64,000 nt of DNA from Variovorax sp. IB41 (GTDB lineage: Bacteria; Pseudomonadota; Gammaproteobacteria; Burkholderiales; Burkholderiaceae_C): assembly GCF_016405905.1 (NCBI RefSeq), contig NZ_JAEFCB010000011.1:1-64000 (forward strand), written 5' to 3'. Position 1 is the first letter of the stretch, and each line of letters starts with the position of its first letter. The translations under genes were made by a program, and so were the position numbers. Shown in pieces: positions 32,367 to 42,900 of this stretch. Under the pieces are notes generated by a model. It was given only the letters and a program-made list of their open reading frames with translations. It searched no databases and was not told the origin of the DNA.

Positions 32367-33563
32367 TCATGAAGCCCGGTTCTCGGCCATCGCCCGCAGG
32401 CGCTCGACCGATTCCTTCAGGTGTTCCATCGAGCTCGCGGTGGAAAAGCGCACGAACTTCGCCGTCTCGGCCGTGCCGAAGTCGCGCCCGGGCGTGACGG
32501 CGACGTGGGCGCGCTTCATGGTCTCGAAGGCGAAGTCCCAGCTGCCCGAGATGCCGAGCTTTTCGGCAAAGCTCGTGCAATCGGCCCAGGCGTAGAAGGC
32601 GCCGTCGGGCACCACGGGCACGTTCAGGCCCAGGGCGTTGAGTTGCGGAATGAACCAGTCGCGGCGCGCCTTGAATTCGGCGCGGCGGCGTTCGTACTCG
32701 GCGATGCTCTCGGCCTCGAAACAGGCGAGCGCGGCGTACTGCGACACCGTGCTCGCGCAAATGAAGAGGTTTTGCGCCAGCCGCTCGACCACCGGCACCA
32801 GCACCTCGGGCACCACCAGCCAGCCCAGGCGCCAGCCGGTCATGTTGAAGTACTTGCTGAAGCTGTTGATGCTGATGACCTTGTCGTCGATCGCCAGCGC
32901 CGTCTGCCCGAAGGCGTCGTCGTAAGAGAGGCCCAGGTAGATCTCGTCGATCAGCGTGATGCCGCCGCGCTGCGAGACCACCTCGTGGATGCGGCGCAGT
33001 TCGTCGGGCGCGATCGAGGTGCCGGTCGGGTTGGATGGCGAGGCGAGCAGCACGCCGCGGGTCTTGTCGGTCCAGGCGGCCTCGACCTTGGCGGCGGTGA
33101 GCTGGAAGCGCTCCTCGGCCGTCGTCGGGATGAGCACCGCCTTGCCGTCCGCAGCGCTCACGAAGTGGCGGTTGCAGGGGTAGCTCGGGTCGGGCAGCAG
33201 GATCTCGTCACCCGATTCGATCAGCGCGAGGCAGGCCAGCTGCAACGCGGCCGAGGCGCCGGCCGTCACCACGATGCGGCGGGCCGGCACGTCGACGTCG
33301 AAGCGCTCGCGGTACCAGCCGCTGATGCGTTCGCGCAGATGGTCCAGGCCCGTGGCCTGCGTGTACTGCGTGGCGCCGGCGCGCACGGCGCGAAGGGCGG
33401 CTTCCTGCACCAGCGGGGGCGCGGTGAAATCGGGCTCGCCGATGTTCAGGAAGATCATCGGCCGGTCGGTGTGCGCCACTTCGCGCGCCAATGCACCCGC
33501 AGCCTTCGCCACCTCCATCACATAGAAGGGCTCGATGCGCTCCGCGCGCGTCGAGATCCTCAT
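32367..33563 (-). CDS. Pyridoxal-phosphate-dependent aminotransferase, class I/II
   Basis: 398 residues. The PLP lysine is in ISINSFSKYFNMTGWRLGW, the cofactor Asp/Tyr in GGITLIDEIYLGLSYDD, and the conserved LASPSNPTGT and the C-terminal substrate arginine in KFVRFSTASS are present. It is of the aspartate/alanine aminotransferase fold; the amino acid substrate is not fixed by sequence. Its start overlaps the nusB stop by four bases, so it is coupled to the nusB-rib chain upstream. Confidence 0.88.
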   Translation of the reverse strand: MRISTRAERIEPFYVMEVAKAAGALAREVAHTDRPMIFLNIGEPDFTAPPLVQEAALRAVRAGATQYTQATGLDHLRERISGWYRERFDVDVPARRIVVTAGASAALQLACLALIESGDEILLPDPSYPCNRHFVSAADGKAVLIPTTAEERFQLTAAKVEAAWTDKTRGVLLASPSNPTGTSIAPDELRRIHEVVSQRGGITLIDEIYLGLSYDDAFGQTALAIDDKVISINSFSKYFNMTGWRLGWLVVPEVLVPVVERLAQNLFICASTVSQYAALACFEAESIAEYERRRAEFKARRDWFIPQLNALGLNVPVVPDGAFYAWADCTSFAEKLGISGSWDFAFETMKRAHVAVTPGRDFGTAETAKFVRFSTASSMEHLKESVERLRAMAENRAS

Positions 33564-34096
33564 GCCTTCGCCTTGCCGGAAGCGCGGTCGGCTTCCACCT
33601 CGAGCGGCCGGAACTGCGGCGCCAGGCCGTTGAGCACGGCGTTCACGTACTTGTGGCCGTCGGTGCCGCCGAATTCCTTGGCGAGCTCGATGCACTCGTT
33701 GAGCACCACGCGCCACGGCACGTCGGGGCAGTTCTGGAATTCGTACACGCCGATCCACATCACGGCGTGCTCGATGGGCGAGATCTCCTCGAACTTGCGG
33801 TCCAGCAGCGGACGGATCAGCGCGTCGAGCTGCTCGGCGTTGTCGATGGAGCCGTGCAGCAGCGCGTCGTAGTGCGCGGCGTCGGCCTTGTGAAAGCCCG
33901 CCAGGTCGCGCGTGAAGTGGTCGATGTCCGTCGGATCGTTGCGGCCCACCAGGTGCTGGTAGAGCGCCTGCAGCGCGAACTCGCGCGCGCGGCTGCGGTT
34001 GGACTTGGCCGAAGCCTTGCGTGCGCCGGTGCTGGTGAGGCCCGTGCGCGACTGGCGGGGCTTGGCGCCGCCTGCCTTGGTGGTGTCTTCGGTCAT
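33560..34096 (-). CDS. nusB: Transcription antitermination factor NusB
   Basis: 178 residues, longer than the 139 of E. coli because of a basic N-terminal extension (GGAKPRQSRTGLTSTGARK). The helical NusB core is clear: REFALQALYQHLVGRNDP, HAVMWIGVYEFQNCPDVPW and GTDGHKYVNAVLNGLAPQ. NusB with NusE/S10 binds boxA RNA in rRNA operons. It overlaps ribH by four bases, the common ribH-nusB pairing. Confidence 0.95.
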   Translation of the reverse strand: MTEDTTKAGGAKPRQSRTGLTSTGARKASAKSNRSRAREFALQALYQHLVGRNDPTDIDHFTRDLAGFHKADAAHYDALLHGSIDNAEQLDALIRPLLDRKFEEISPIEHAVMWIGVYEFQNCPDVPWRVVLNECIELAKEFGGTDGHKYVNAVLNGLAPQFRPLEVEADRASGKAKA

Positions 34097-34554
34097 GAAA
34101 GGGTGGCCAGCAGTTGCGCCATCTCGACGGCGACCTGGGCTGCATCGCGGCCCTTGTCGGTCTGCCGCGCGACGGCCTGCTCGAGGTTTTCGGTGGTGAG
34201 GATCGCGTTGGCGATGGGAAGGCGGTAATCGAGCGCGATGCGGCTCACGCTCGCGCCCGATTCGTTGGCCACCAGTTCGAAGTGGTAGGTCTCGCCGCGG
34301 ATGATGCAGCCCAGCGCGACCAGCGCGTGGTAGCCGCCGCGCTCGGCCAGCGCCTGCAGCGCCACGGGCACTTCGAGGGCGCCCGGCACCTTCACATGAT
34401 GGATGTCGGCCGCGGCCACGCCGAGCGATTCGAGCTCGGCCAGGCAGGCCGATGCCAGCGCGTCGGTGATGTCGGCGTTGAAGCGCGCCTGCACGATGCC
34501 GATGCGCAGGCCCTTGCCGTTGAGCGCCGTCTGGCCCTTGTTTGAACCTTGCAT
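34093..34554 (-). CDS. ribH: 6,7-dimethyl-8-ribityllumazine synthase
   Basis: 153 residues. Key segments are IGIVQARFNADITDAL, VKVPGALEVPVALQALAE, the substrate loop ALGCIIRGETYHFELVANE and PIANAILTTENLEQA. It joins the ribityl-pyrimidine and the four-carbon phosphate made by RibB to give lumazine, the substrate of RibE. It lies five bases after ribBA and overlaps nusB. Confidence 0.96.
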   Translation of the reverse strand: MQGSNKGQTALNGKGLRIGIVQARFNADITDALASACLAELESLGVAAADIHHVKVPGALEVPVALQALAERGGYHALVALGCIIRGETYHFELVANESGASVSRIALDYRLPIANAILTTENLEQAVARQTDKGRDAAQVAVEMAQLLATLS

Positions 34555-34559
34555 GGTCT

Positions 34560-35717
34560 TCAGTCTTTCGTGAGGTAGCCGGCGATTTCCAGGCCGTAGC
34601 CCGCTGCCATGCTCGGCATGCGACGCGGCGTGCCCAGCAGGTTCATCTTGTGCACGCCGCATTCGCGCAGGATCTGCGCGCCGATGCCGTAGCTGCGCAG
34701 GTCCATGCGGCCGCGCTCGGGCGCTTGTGCGGGGCGCGCGGTGCCGTCGAATTGCGCGAGCAGCTCGCCCGCGGTCTCGCCGCAGTTCAGCAGCACGGCC
34801 ACGCCCTTGCCCTCGGTCGCGATGTGCGAGAGGCTGGCGTCCAGGCTCCACGAATGCAGCGAGCGGTTGATCTCCAGCGCGTCGAGCACCGAGAGCGGCT
34901 CGTGCACGCGCACCGAGACCGTGTCCTCCGGCGTCCACGTGCCGCGCACCAGTGCCAGGTGCACGCCGCGGCTGGGCTTGTCGGTGAAGGCGTGGGCGGT
35001 GAAGGCGCCCCAGGCGGTTTGAATCTCGCGGCAGCCGACCTTCTCGACCAGCGATTCGGTGCGGCTTCGGTGCTCGATGAGCGCGGCGATGGTGCCGATC
35101 TTGATGCCGTGCTCGGCCGCGAAGATCTGCAGGTCTGGCAGGCGCGCCATCGTGCCGTCTTCGTTCATCACCTCGCAGATCACCGAGGCGGGCGAGCAGC
35201 CGGCCATGGCGGCCAGGTCGCAGCCGGCTTCGGTATGGCCGGCGCGCATCAGCACGCCGCCATCCACCGCCTGCAGCGGGAAGATGTGGCCGGGCTGCAC
35301 CAGGTCGGCCGCTACGGCGTTGGGCGCGACGGCCGCCTGCACGGTGCGGGCGCGGTCGGCCGCCGAGATGCCGGTGGTGACGCCTTCGGCCGCTTCGATG
35401 GAGACGGTGAAGGCGGTCGAATGCTTGGCGCCGTTGCGCTGGACCATCGGCGGCAGTTGCAGCCGCTCGCACATCTCGCGCGAGAGCGTCAGGCAGATGA
35501 GGCCGCGTGCATGGCGCGCCATGAAATTGATGGATTCGGCCGTGATGTGGTCGGCCGCGATGACGATGTCGCCTTCGTTCTCGCGGTCTTCCTCGTCGAC
35601 CAGGATCACCATGCGGCCCGCGGCCAGCTCGGCCACGATTTCTTCGACCGAGGCGATGGGGGCGGGGGCGCGTGCGGCGCTGGGGGCGGCGCCGATGGGC
35701 GTGACGGAGGCATTCAT
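34560..35717 (-). CDS. ribB: 3,4-dihydroxy-2-butanone-4-phosphate synthase with degenerate GTP cyclohydrolase II half (RibBX-like)
   Basis: 385 residues. The N-terminal half is a complete DHBP synthase: VDEEDRENEGDIVIAAD, TGISAADRARTV, GHIFPL and RAGHTEAGCDL. The C-terminal half is GTP cyclohydrolase II-like but the zinc site is gone: where active enzymes have HSECLTGD and RCDCG, this protein has RVHEPLSVLDALEIN and SLHSWSLDASL without cysteines, and the end reads LLGTPRR instead of LLTNNP. Thus only the RibB activity is expected; a separate RibA would be required. Its start overlaps the ribE stop by four bases. Confidence 0.93.
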   Translation of the reverse strand: MNASVTPIGAAPSAARAPAPIASVEEIVAELAAGRMVILVDEEDRENEGDIVIAADHITAESINFMARHARGLICLTLSREMCERLQLPPMVQRNGAKHSTAFTVSIEAAEGVTTGISAADRARTVQAAVAPNAVAADLVQPGHIFPLQAVDGGVLMRAGHTEAGCDLAAMAGCSPASVICEVMNEDGTMARLPDLQIFAAEHGIKIGTIAALIEHRSRTESLVEKVGCREIQTAWGAFTAHAFTDKPSRGVHLALVRGTWTPEDTVSVRVHEPLSVLDALEINRSLHSWSLDASLSHIATEGKGVAVLLNCGETAGELLAQFDGTARPAQAPERGRMDLRSYGIGAQILRECGVHKMNLLGTPRRMPSMAAGYGLEIAGYLTKD

Positions 35718-36379
35718 TCGGCGGTGTCCTTGGAATACGTGGCGGTCTGCGGGACCAGGACGCCGGCCTGGAGCATCCGCTCCACGTAGCGCGCCACGGT
35801 ATCGATTTCGAGATTGACCTTCGAGCCGGCCGAAAGGCCGCCGAGGGAGGTGTTGTCCACGGTGTGCGGGATCAGGTTGATGCTGACCTCGGCGCCGTCT
35901 TCGATGTCCTTCACGCTGTTGACCGTGAGGCTCACGCCGTTGATGGTGATCGAGCCTTTGTAGGCCAGGAAGCGGGCCAGCGCCGGCGGTGCGACCACGC
36001 GCAGCTCCCAGCTCTCGCCGACCGGCTCGAAGAAGCTCACCGTGCCGATGCCGTCCACATGGCCCGAGACGATGTGGCCGCCCAGGCGGTCGCTTGCGCG
36101 GAGGGCCTTCTCGAGATTGATGCGGCTGCCCTCGTCGGTCAGGCCCGCGGTCTTGTCGAGAGATTCGGCGGAGATATCGATGGTGAACAACTGCTGCTCG
36201 GGGGCGAGCGTGGTGACGGTCATGCAGGCGCCGTTCAGCGCGATGCTGTCGCCCAGCCCGACGTCGTCGAGATAGCCGTCAGGCACCGCAATGCTGAGTC
36301 TTTTGCCGTAGGAGGAGGAGGTGCCGAGGTCGTGGATGGCGGCGATGCGCCCCACGCCGGTGATGATTCCGGTGAACAT
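35714..36379 (-). CDS. ribE: Riboflavin synthase alpha chain
   Basis: 221 residues from the ATG giving MFTGIITGVGRI, the universal family start; another ATG two codons upstream exists. The two lumazine-binding repeats are visible with NGACMTVTTL in the first and NGVSLTVNSV in the second, and HIVSGHVDGIG between. It dismutates two lumazines to riboflavin. It lies between ribD and ribB in the cluster. Confidence 0.95.
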   Translation of the reverse strand: MFTGIITGVGRIAAIHDLGTSSSYGKRLSIAVPDGYLDDVGLGDSIALNGACMTVTTLAPEQQLFTIDISAESLDKTAGLTDEGSRINLEKALRASDRLGGHIVSGHVDGIGTVSFFEPVGESWELRVVAPPALARFLAYKGSITINGVSLTVNSVKDIEDGAEVSINLIPHTVDNTSLGGLSAGSKVNLEIDTVARYVERMLQAGVLVPQTATYSKDTAE

Positions 36380-36422
36380 TCGCACATTTTCGCAGAGAAC
36401 GGGGGGCCGTTCGGGGCAAACG

Positions 36423-37550
36423 CTAGAACCCGTCCCTTCCCGCCACCCGGGCCACGATGCGCAGGTCGGGGCCGAGCATGTCCACGGACTTGAATTCCAG
36501 GGGCAGAACGCCCGCCAGCGAGGTGAGCGGGCCGCCTGCGTGGAGCTGGCTCGCGATGTCCAGGCCGGTGCCGATCAGCTTGGGGGCCATGTACACCAGC
36601 AGCTCGTCGACGCAGCCTTCGCGCAGCAGCGAGCCATTGAGCTTGTGGCCCGACTCGACATGCAATTCGTTGACGCCGCGCGCCGCCAGGTCCTTCAGCA
36701 TCGCGCCCAGATCGACCTTGCCGTCGGCGTTCGCCAGGCAGGTGACGGTGGCGCCGAGGGCCTCGAGCGCGGCGGCCTTGGCTTCGTTCCGCGCGGCCGC
36801 ATAGATCCAGACGGGACGACCTGCTATGAATATGTGAGCGTCGGGCGGCGTCTGGAGGCGGCTGTCGACCACCACGAGGTGCGGCTGGCGCGGCGTCTCG
36901 ACCAGGCGCACATCCAGGCGCGGGTTGTCTTCGAGCACGGTGCCGACGCCCGTGAGCACGGCGCTCGCGCGGGCGCGCCAGGCATGACCGTCGGTGCGCG
37001 CGGCCTCGGCGGTGATCCACTGGCTCACGCCGTTTTCGAGGCCCGTCTTGCCGTCGAGCGAAGCCGCCACCTTGAGTCGCACCCACGGCGTCTGGCGCAC
37101 CATGCGGCTGAAGAAGCCGATGTTGAGTTCGCGCGATGCGGCGGCGCCGGGGCCGATTTCGACCTCGACACCCGCCGCGCGCAACCGCTCGAAGCCCTGG
37201 CCCGCGACCAGCGGGTTCGGATCGGCCAACGAGGCCACGACCCGCCCGATGCCGGCTGCGATCAACGCATCGCAGCAAGGGCCCGTGCGGCCATGGTGCG
37301 AGCAGGGCTCCAGCGTGACGTAGGCCGTCGCGCCTTCGACCGAATGGCCCTGCGCCGCCGCATCGCGCAGCGCCATCACCTCCGCATGCGGACCACCGGC
37401 CTTCTGCGTGTGCCCCTGGCCCAGCACGCGCCCTTCGGCATCGCACAGCACGCAGCCGACGCGCGGGTTCGGATCGGTCAGCAGCAGCGCATCGGCAGCG
37501 AGGCGCAATGCCGTCGCGATGTGCTGCGCGTCTTGTTCGTGTGAGGGCAT
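36423..37550 (-). CDS. ribD: Bifunctional diaminohydroxyphosphoribosylaminopyrimidine deaminase / reductase
   Basis: 375 residues. The deaminase zinc site is in GGPHAEVMAL and TLEPCSHHGRTGPCCDAL; the reductase domain begins near residue 150 with WVRLKVAASLDGKTG and has VVVDSRLQTP and GSLLREGCVDELLVY. It carries out the second and third steps of riboflavin synthesis. It is the first gene of the cluster and I see no FMN riboswitch upstream of it. Confidence 0.95.
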   Translation of the reverse strand: MPSHEQDAQHIATALRLAADALLLTDPNPRVGCVLCDAEGRVLGQGHTQKAGGPHAEVMALRDAAAQGHSVEGATAYVTLEPCSHHGRTGPCCDALIAAGIGRVVASLADPNPLVAGQGFERLRAAGVEVEIGPGAAASRELNIGFFSRMVRQTPWVRLKVAASLDGKTGLENGVSQWITAEAARTDGHAWRARASAVLTGVGTVLEDNPRLDVRLVETPRQPHLVVVDSRLQTPPDAHIFIAGRPVWIYAAARNEAKAAALEALGATVTCLANADGKVDLGAMLKDLAARGVNELHVESGHKLNGSLLREGCVDELLVYMAPKLIGTGLDIASQLHAGGPLTSLAGVLPLEFKSVDMLGPDLRIVARVAGRDGF

Positions 37551-37720
37551 GGGATGAGATGAACGGAAAAATTTAACACCGGTGCGTTTCGATCATACGA
37601 GCGGCATCCCGATGCGGATGAACGGTGCGCGTGCCGTCGCAAGCGGCCTCTACGCTCGAAGTTCGATGGCGGGAATAAAGAAGCAACACAAGTTGCAGCA
37701 GATCAGGGAGGACATCGAAC

Positions 37721-38323
37721 ATGGCTTCAAAGAAGCATCGGGCCGCGGGCTTTTCGCTCGTGGAGGTATTGGTTTCCATCGTCGTGCTGAGCGTGGGACT
37801 GCTCGGCATGGTCGGCATGCTGCTGGCGTCGGTGCGCACCGGCAATGAGACGGCGACGTTCACGGCGGCGCTCAACCTGGCGCGCGAGTTGTCGGAGAAG
37901 GCGCGCATGAACAAGGGCGTGGCCGCGCGCAACGATGCGGTCAATGCGTACCTTGTCGATGACTGGCGGGAAGGTGCTGCACCGGATGCCGCTTCTGGCG
38001 CTTTCACTGGCAGTGCCTGCGTGGGGTCCGGCGCGTCCTGCAGCACGGCCGACCTTGCGACGTGGGACATGGGCGAGTGGAAGCGCCGCATCGCCAAGGA
38101 CCTGCCCGATGCGCGCCTGAGCGTGTGCTTCGACGAGGCGCCCTGGAATGCGGCGGCGGACGCGTACACATGGGCGTGCAGCGAGACGGGGCACACCCTG
38201 GTCGTGAAGCTCGGCTGGACGCCTCGCACGTTGCGAAGCGCAAAGGTGCAGCCGTCGGCGGCGCCGCGCCTGGTGATGCAACTGGTCGCGGGGCAGGCAC
38301 ACGATGGCCAGGCCGGTTCCTGA
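37721..38323 (+). CDS. pilV: Type IV pilus minor pilin PilV
   Basis: 200 residues. The prepilin peptidase site is AAGFSLVEVLVSIVVLSVG near residue 10, with Gly-1, Phe+1 and Glu+5, followed by the hydrophobic helix. The PilV leader pattern and ELSEKARMN are typical. Minor pilins prime pilus assembly and carry PilY1 at the tip. It opens the pilV-W-X-Y1-E-fimT operon, divergent from ribD. TTAACA-N17-TACGAG at 37573-37601 is a possible promoter. Confidence 0.88.
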   Translation: MASKKHRAAGFSLVEVLVSIVVLSVGLLGMVGMLLASVRTGNETATFTAALNLARELSEKARMNKGVAARNDAVNAYLVDDWREGAAPDAASGAFTGSACVGSGASCSTADLATWDMGEWKRRIAKDLPDARLSVCFDEAPWNAAADAYTWACSETGHTLVVKLGWTPRTLRSAKVQPSAAPRLVMQLVAGQAHDGQAGS

Positions 38324-38327
38324 TTCC

Positions 38328-39284
38328 ATGGGCCACGCACGTCAGCGCGGCGTGACGCTGGTCGAGCTGCTGGTCGCCATGGCCATCGCGCTGGTCGTCG
38401 TGCTCGCGGCCACGGCGGCGTTCATCGGCAGCCAGCGGTTGTTCACGGTCGACGCCGACGCGCAGGCCGTGGAAGAGTCGCTGAGGTTCGCGGGCTTCGT
38501 CGTGCGGACCGTCGCGCGGCAGGCCGGCTATTCCGACTACGCGCCCGACTACCAGAGCCCCGATGGTGCGGCAACGGTCACAAGCGGCACGAACATGCCG
38601 GCACCGTCGAACGACCCGATGGACCTCGACATCGTGGGCGCGAGCGATACGCGCGTCAGCGGCGTCGGCGACAGCTACGGTGCGCACGGCACCCGCGGCG
38701 TCAACGCGAGCGATTCCCTGCGGGTCCGCTTTTTCGGCCGCAGCCGTCCGGGCGGCGATGGCACCGATCCCGACGGCGCCATGATCGATTGTATGGGTTT
38801 CGCGCAGCCCGGGCCCTCGGCGGACAAACCGGTCTCCGCCGACCGCGCCTGGAGCTTCTTCTACGTCGCCGAAGCCGCGGACAAGGAACCCGAGCTCTAT
38901 TGCAAATACCGCGCTTCGAAGAACGGCCCGTTCCAGGCGCAGCCCTTGGCGCGCGGCATCGAGGTGTTCAAGGTGGTCTATGGCCACGACGCCGATGGCG
39001 ACGGCGTTCCCGAGCAGTGGCTGGACGCCGCCCAGCTCGAGGCCATGGCCGCGTCGGAAGACAAGGTCGCCGACGAATGGCGCAAGGTCGTCGGGCTGCG
39101 CATCGGCATGGTGGCGCGCAGCGCGCGCGCACGAGGTGCTGCCCAGGAGGCGGAGGAGGTGCTCTATCCGCTGGGCACCGATTTCTCCGAGCTGAGTTTC
39201 AGGCCCCCAGCGGACGGCAGGCTGCGTCGCGTTTCGACCTTCACGGTCATGCTGCGCAATCCGATGAAGGGACGCGCGTCATGA
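38328..39284 (+). CDS. pilW: Type IV pilus assembly protein PilW
   Basis: 318 residues from MGHARQRG; an in-frame ATG 24 bases earlier, inside pilV, has a better GGGGCAGG upstream and could be the true start. The prepilin motif is RGVTLVELLVAMAIALVVVL with Glu+5. The rest is a large globular minor pilin domain with paired cysteines (IDCMGF, ELYCKYR). It overlaps pilX by four bases. Confidence 0.85.
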   Translation: MGHARQRGVTLVELLVAMAIALVVVLAATAAFIGSQRLFTVDADAQAVEESLRFAGFVVRTVARQAGYSDYAPDYQSPDGAATVTSGTNMPAPSNDPMDLDIVGASDTRVSGVGDSYGAHGTRGVNASDSLRVRFFGRSRPGGDGTDPDGAMIDCMGFAQPGPSADKPVSADRAWSFFYVAEAADKEPELYCKYRASKNGPFQAQPLARGIEVFKVVYGHDADGDGVPEQWLDAAQLEAMAASEDKVADEWRKVVGLRIGMVARSARARGAAQEAEEVLYPLGTDFSELSFRPPADGRLRRVSTFTVMLRNPMKGRAS

Positions 39285-39940
39285 GCCCGCGCTGTCGCTC
39301 ACCGCAGCGGGGCTTCTCGCTGATTGTCGTGCTGCTGATCCTGGTCGTGGCCACCGTGCTGGGCGTCGGTGCGGCACAGGTTTCGCTGGTCAACGAACGC
39401 AGCGCCCGCAACGACCGCGACACCGAGGTGGCGTTCCAGGCCGCCGAAGCCGCCCTCATCGACGCCGAAACCGATGTGCTCGGCCCCAACGACGATACGC
39501 GGCAGCGGCTCTGTCTTTTCAATCGCCAGGACGTGACCGGCTTCGTCGACGGATGCGGCGGTGCCGGCAAGCAGCAGGGGCTGTGTGCACCCGCCGAACC
39601 GGGCACCGATCCGGTGTGGATGTCCGTCGACCTTTCAACCGACAGCGGACGGTCCGTTGCTTACGGCACCTTCACCGGGCAGACCTACTTCAGCGGCGAC
39701 GCCGCCACGGGAATGCGAGCGGGCGCGCTGCCGGCCCGCGCACCGCGCTACATCGTGGAAGCCGTTCGCAGCCGCGGCGGTTGGCAGGCCAACGCGCTGC
39801 AGAGCGCGAGCGCCAAGGACGCCAGCTACCTCTTTCGCGTCACCGCCATCGGCTACGGCATGCGCGACGAGACGCAGGTCGTGCTGCAAACCAATTTGTA
39901 CAAACCGGCGGCCAGTCCTGGTTGCCTTCCTCAAGACTGA
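39281..39940 (+). CDS. pilX: Type IV pilus minor pilin PilX
   Basis: 219 residues. The N terminus RGFSLIVVLLILVVATVLG is a prepilin-like leader in which Glu+5 is replaced by Val, as is common for PilX, followed by FQAAEAALIDAETDVLG. ATG overlaps the pilW stop (ATGA). The C-terminal part includes VTAIGYGMRDETQVVLQTNL. It is translated just before pilY1. Confidence 0.85.
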   Translation: MSPRCRSPQRGFSLIVVLLILVVATVLGVGAAQVSLVNERSARNDRDTEVAFQAAEAALIDAETDVLGPNDDTRQRLCLFNRQDVTGFVDGCGGAGKQQGLCAPAEPGTDPVWMSVDLSTDSGRSVAYGTFTGQTYFSGDAATGMRAGALPARAPRYIVEAVRSRGGWQANALQSASAKDASYLFRVTAIGYGMRDETQVVLQTNLYKPAASPGCLPQD

Positions 39941-39946
39941 CCCTGC

Positions 39947-42900
39947 ATGCGCTCCCTTCGATTTTGCGCGGCGCTGGCCTGTGCCGCCTCTTGCGCCCAC
40001 GCCGCGACGACAGTCCTTCCACCTGACGCGGTGCTTCCGAGCGAGCCGATGTTTTCGCTGGCATCGCGCGTCGATCCCGGAGTGGTGATCGATCTTTCGC
40101 TGAAGCGCGCGAACGCGGGCGCGGCGTATCACGACAACTTCGACGCGAAGAAGACCTACAGCGGCTACTGGGACCCGATGGGTTGCTACAGCTACGCGGC
40201 GGGCGACGGTTATTTCAAGCGCTCGGCCACGGCAACGAAGCCGGATGGCGGCGCCATTGCCTGCGTCAACCAATGGAGCGGCAATCTGTTGAACTGGGCG
40301 GTGTCATCGTCCCTCGACGGAGTGCGCATTGCATTGACCGGTGGCGATCGCGTGATCGACGAGCCGGGCCGCACGGTGCTGCAACGCGCGGTGCTGCCGG
40401 ATGACTTTTATCGCAGCGGCTCTTTCCCCGACAAGACTGTGATTGGCAATCTCGACAAACTGACGCCATTGGTCACCGCCGCCCGCGATGGCGTGCTCGC
40501 GACGGGCACGCTGCATTTCGGCAACTGCCTGGACCGCTTTGCCGTCGGGCCGACCGGTGGCGGCACTTGCGCGGAGCCGGGCGGCACGACTTTCCTGGCG
40601 CGCGTCGAGGTATGCACGCCGGCCGACGCGTCGGCGCGCCCGTCGTTGTGCGCTCCGTATCCGGACGGCAACTCCAAGCCAGTAGGCAGCATCCAGCGAT
40701 ACGCCGGGCGGATGAGGTTCTCGGTCTTTGGCTATCTGCCGGACGACGATCCCGCGCGCTACGGCGGCGTCCTGCGCGCGCCGATGAAGCACGCCGGGCC
40801 GAAGAAGGTCGACGCGACGTTCGACAGCGTGGACAACGCACAGGCGGAGTGGGATCCGGTGACGGGCGTGTTCAAGGCCGACGGGTCCGAAGGCACCGGT
40901 GTCGTCGGTGCCATCAACCGTTTCGGGCGCAACGGCGGCAAGCAAGGCGCCTACCGATTGTTCGACCCGGCGGGCGAGCTCTACTACGAGTCGCTGCGCT
41001 ACCTGCAAGGCAAGGCGCCGACGCCCGACGTCGTGGCCGGTACGCAGAGCGCTCGCAGTCACGCGGACCCTATCGCCGCCAGTTGCCAGAGAAACGACAT
41101 CCTCGTGATCGGCGACTCCGAGACCCACTACGACCGTTCGTTGCCAGGCCTCTCGAAGGGCGACTCCGTCGGCGACTTCGACCGGAGTTTCAACAATGCG
41201 GCCTACGAGCCCGACACGGCCTATTGGACGAGCCTCGTCGGTGGCTTCGAGAATAAGGAGTCGCTCTCTTTCACGCACCCTTCAGGAAAGGCGGGCCTCA
41301 CCACGGCCGGCAACGAGGGGCCCAGGGCGCTCAACTACAAAGGCGGAACACCGCTGACCTCCGCCAATATCGCAGCCATCGAGACAGGCGCAGAGAAGGG
41401 TTCGTTCGGCATGGCGGGCCTTGCGTACTGGGCTCGCACGCAAAAGATCCGCAGCGACCATCCCGACCTGCGGGTGCAGACCTTCGCCATCGACATGGGA
41501 CAGGGCAGCGAGAGCGCCATAGGGCAGAAGCAACGCGGCAGCGCTTTCTATCTGGCAGCGAAGTACGGCGGCTTTGCCGACAGCAACGACGACGGCAATC
41601 CATTTCGTGCGTCGGGCGGCGGTTCCGAATGGGCCGAGGGCCTCGATGCCGACAACCAGCCCAAGCCCGCCAACTATTTCCTGGCTGGCGAGCCGTCGCA
41701 GTTGACCACAGCCATTCGACGGGTCTTCCTGCGCGCCGACGTGCCGCAGGGCGGCATCACGGCAGGCAGCGCCATGTCGTCGGGAACGATCACGGACGCC
41801 GGTGTCAGCCTCTACGTGCCGCGGTTCGATGGCCGCCGCTGGTCGGGCACGCTGCTGTCGTATCCGTTCGGCGCCGATGTGGCGAACGGCGCTGCGCACA
41901 AGCTCGAGAAACCCGATTGGGATGCCGGTGAATTGCTGACCGGCAATCCGAACGCCATCCCGCCCGTGGTCGCGCGGGACATTGCGGGCAGGCGCATCTT
42001 CACGCTCTCGACGGCGGGCGTCGGCACGCCGTTCGAATGGGCGTCGCTCGATGACGGGCTGCGCAGATGGCTGAGCGCGACGCCGTATCTCATGCCCGAA
42101 GCCCTGGACGGTCTTGGCGCCGATCGCTTGGCCTATCTCCGCGGCGATCGCAGCAAGGAGCAGTCCGCGCCGCAAGGCATCTTCCGCGTGCGCGATTCGG
42201 TCATGGGGGATGTGACCAATTCCAATCCGGTCTACGTGGGCGCGCCGAGCCTTGCGATCCACGAGACCGGCTACGACAAGTTCCTGGCCGCCCATCGCGG
42301 CCGGCCGCACGCGGTGTACGTCGGCGCCAATGACGGCATGCTGCACGCCTTCGAGGCCCGCACCGGTAAGGAACTCTTCGCCTACGTGCCGCGGATCATG
42401 TTCGCCAGACTGGCTGCTTACGCCTCTCCGGACTACGTGCACCGGAGCTACGTCGATGGAACGCCCGTCATTGGCGAAGCCCGGATGGCGAACGGCGCGT
42501 GGAAGAGCGTGCTGGTCGCCGGCAATGGTGGCGGCGGCACGGGCGTCTTCGCGCTCGACGTGACCGAACCCGCGGACTTCTCCGCCGACAAGGTGCTGTG
42601 GGAGTTCAATGGCGCGTACGACCCCGACATGGGGTACGTGACCCAGGCGCCGCGCATCATGAAGTTCCGCACGGCCGCAGCCACGAAGTCCGAGGCTGCG
42701 ACTTACGGCTGGTTCGCTGTCGTTCCTTCGGGTTTCAACAACGCCAACAAGGACGGGCGCGCCGCGTTGTTCCTGCTCTCGCTCGACAAGCCCGCAAGCG
42801 AAGCTTGGAAGGAGAACCTCAACTACTACAAGATCGTCCTGACCGCGCCGAAGGACAAGACCATCGTGAATGCGCTGAGCACACCAGGCGATTACGCGGC

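Noticed and set aside
37551..37720. FMN riboswitch upstream of ribD
   Set aside because: None of the conserved RFN segments is present in the 170 bases between ribD and pilV.
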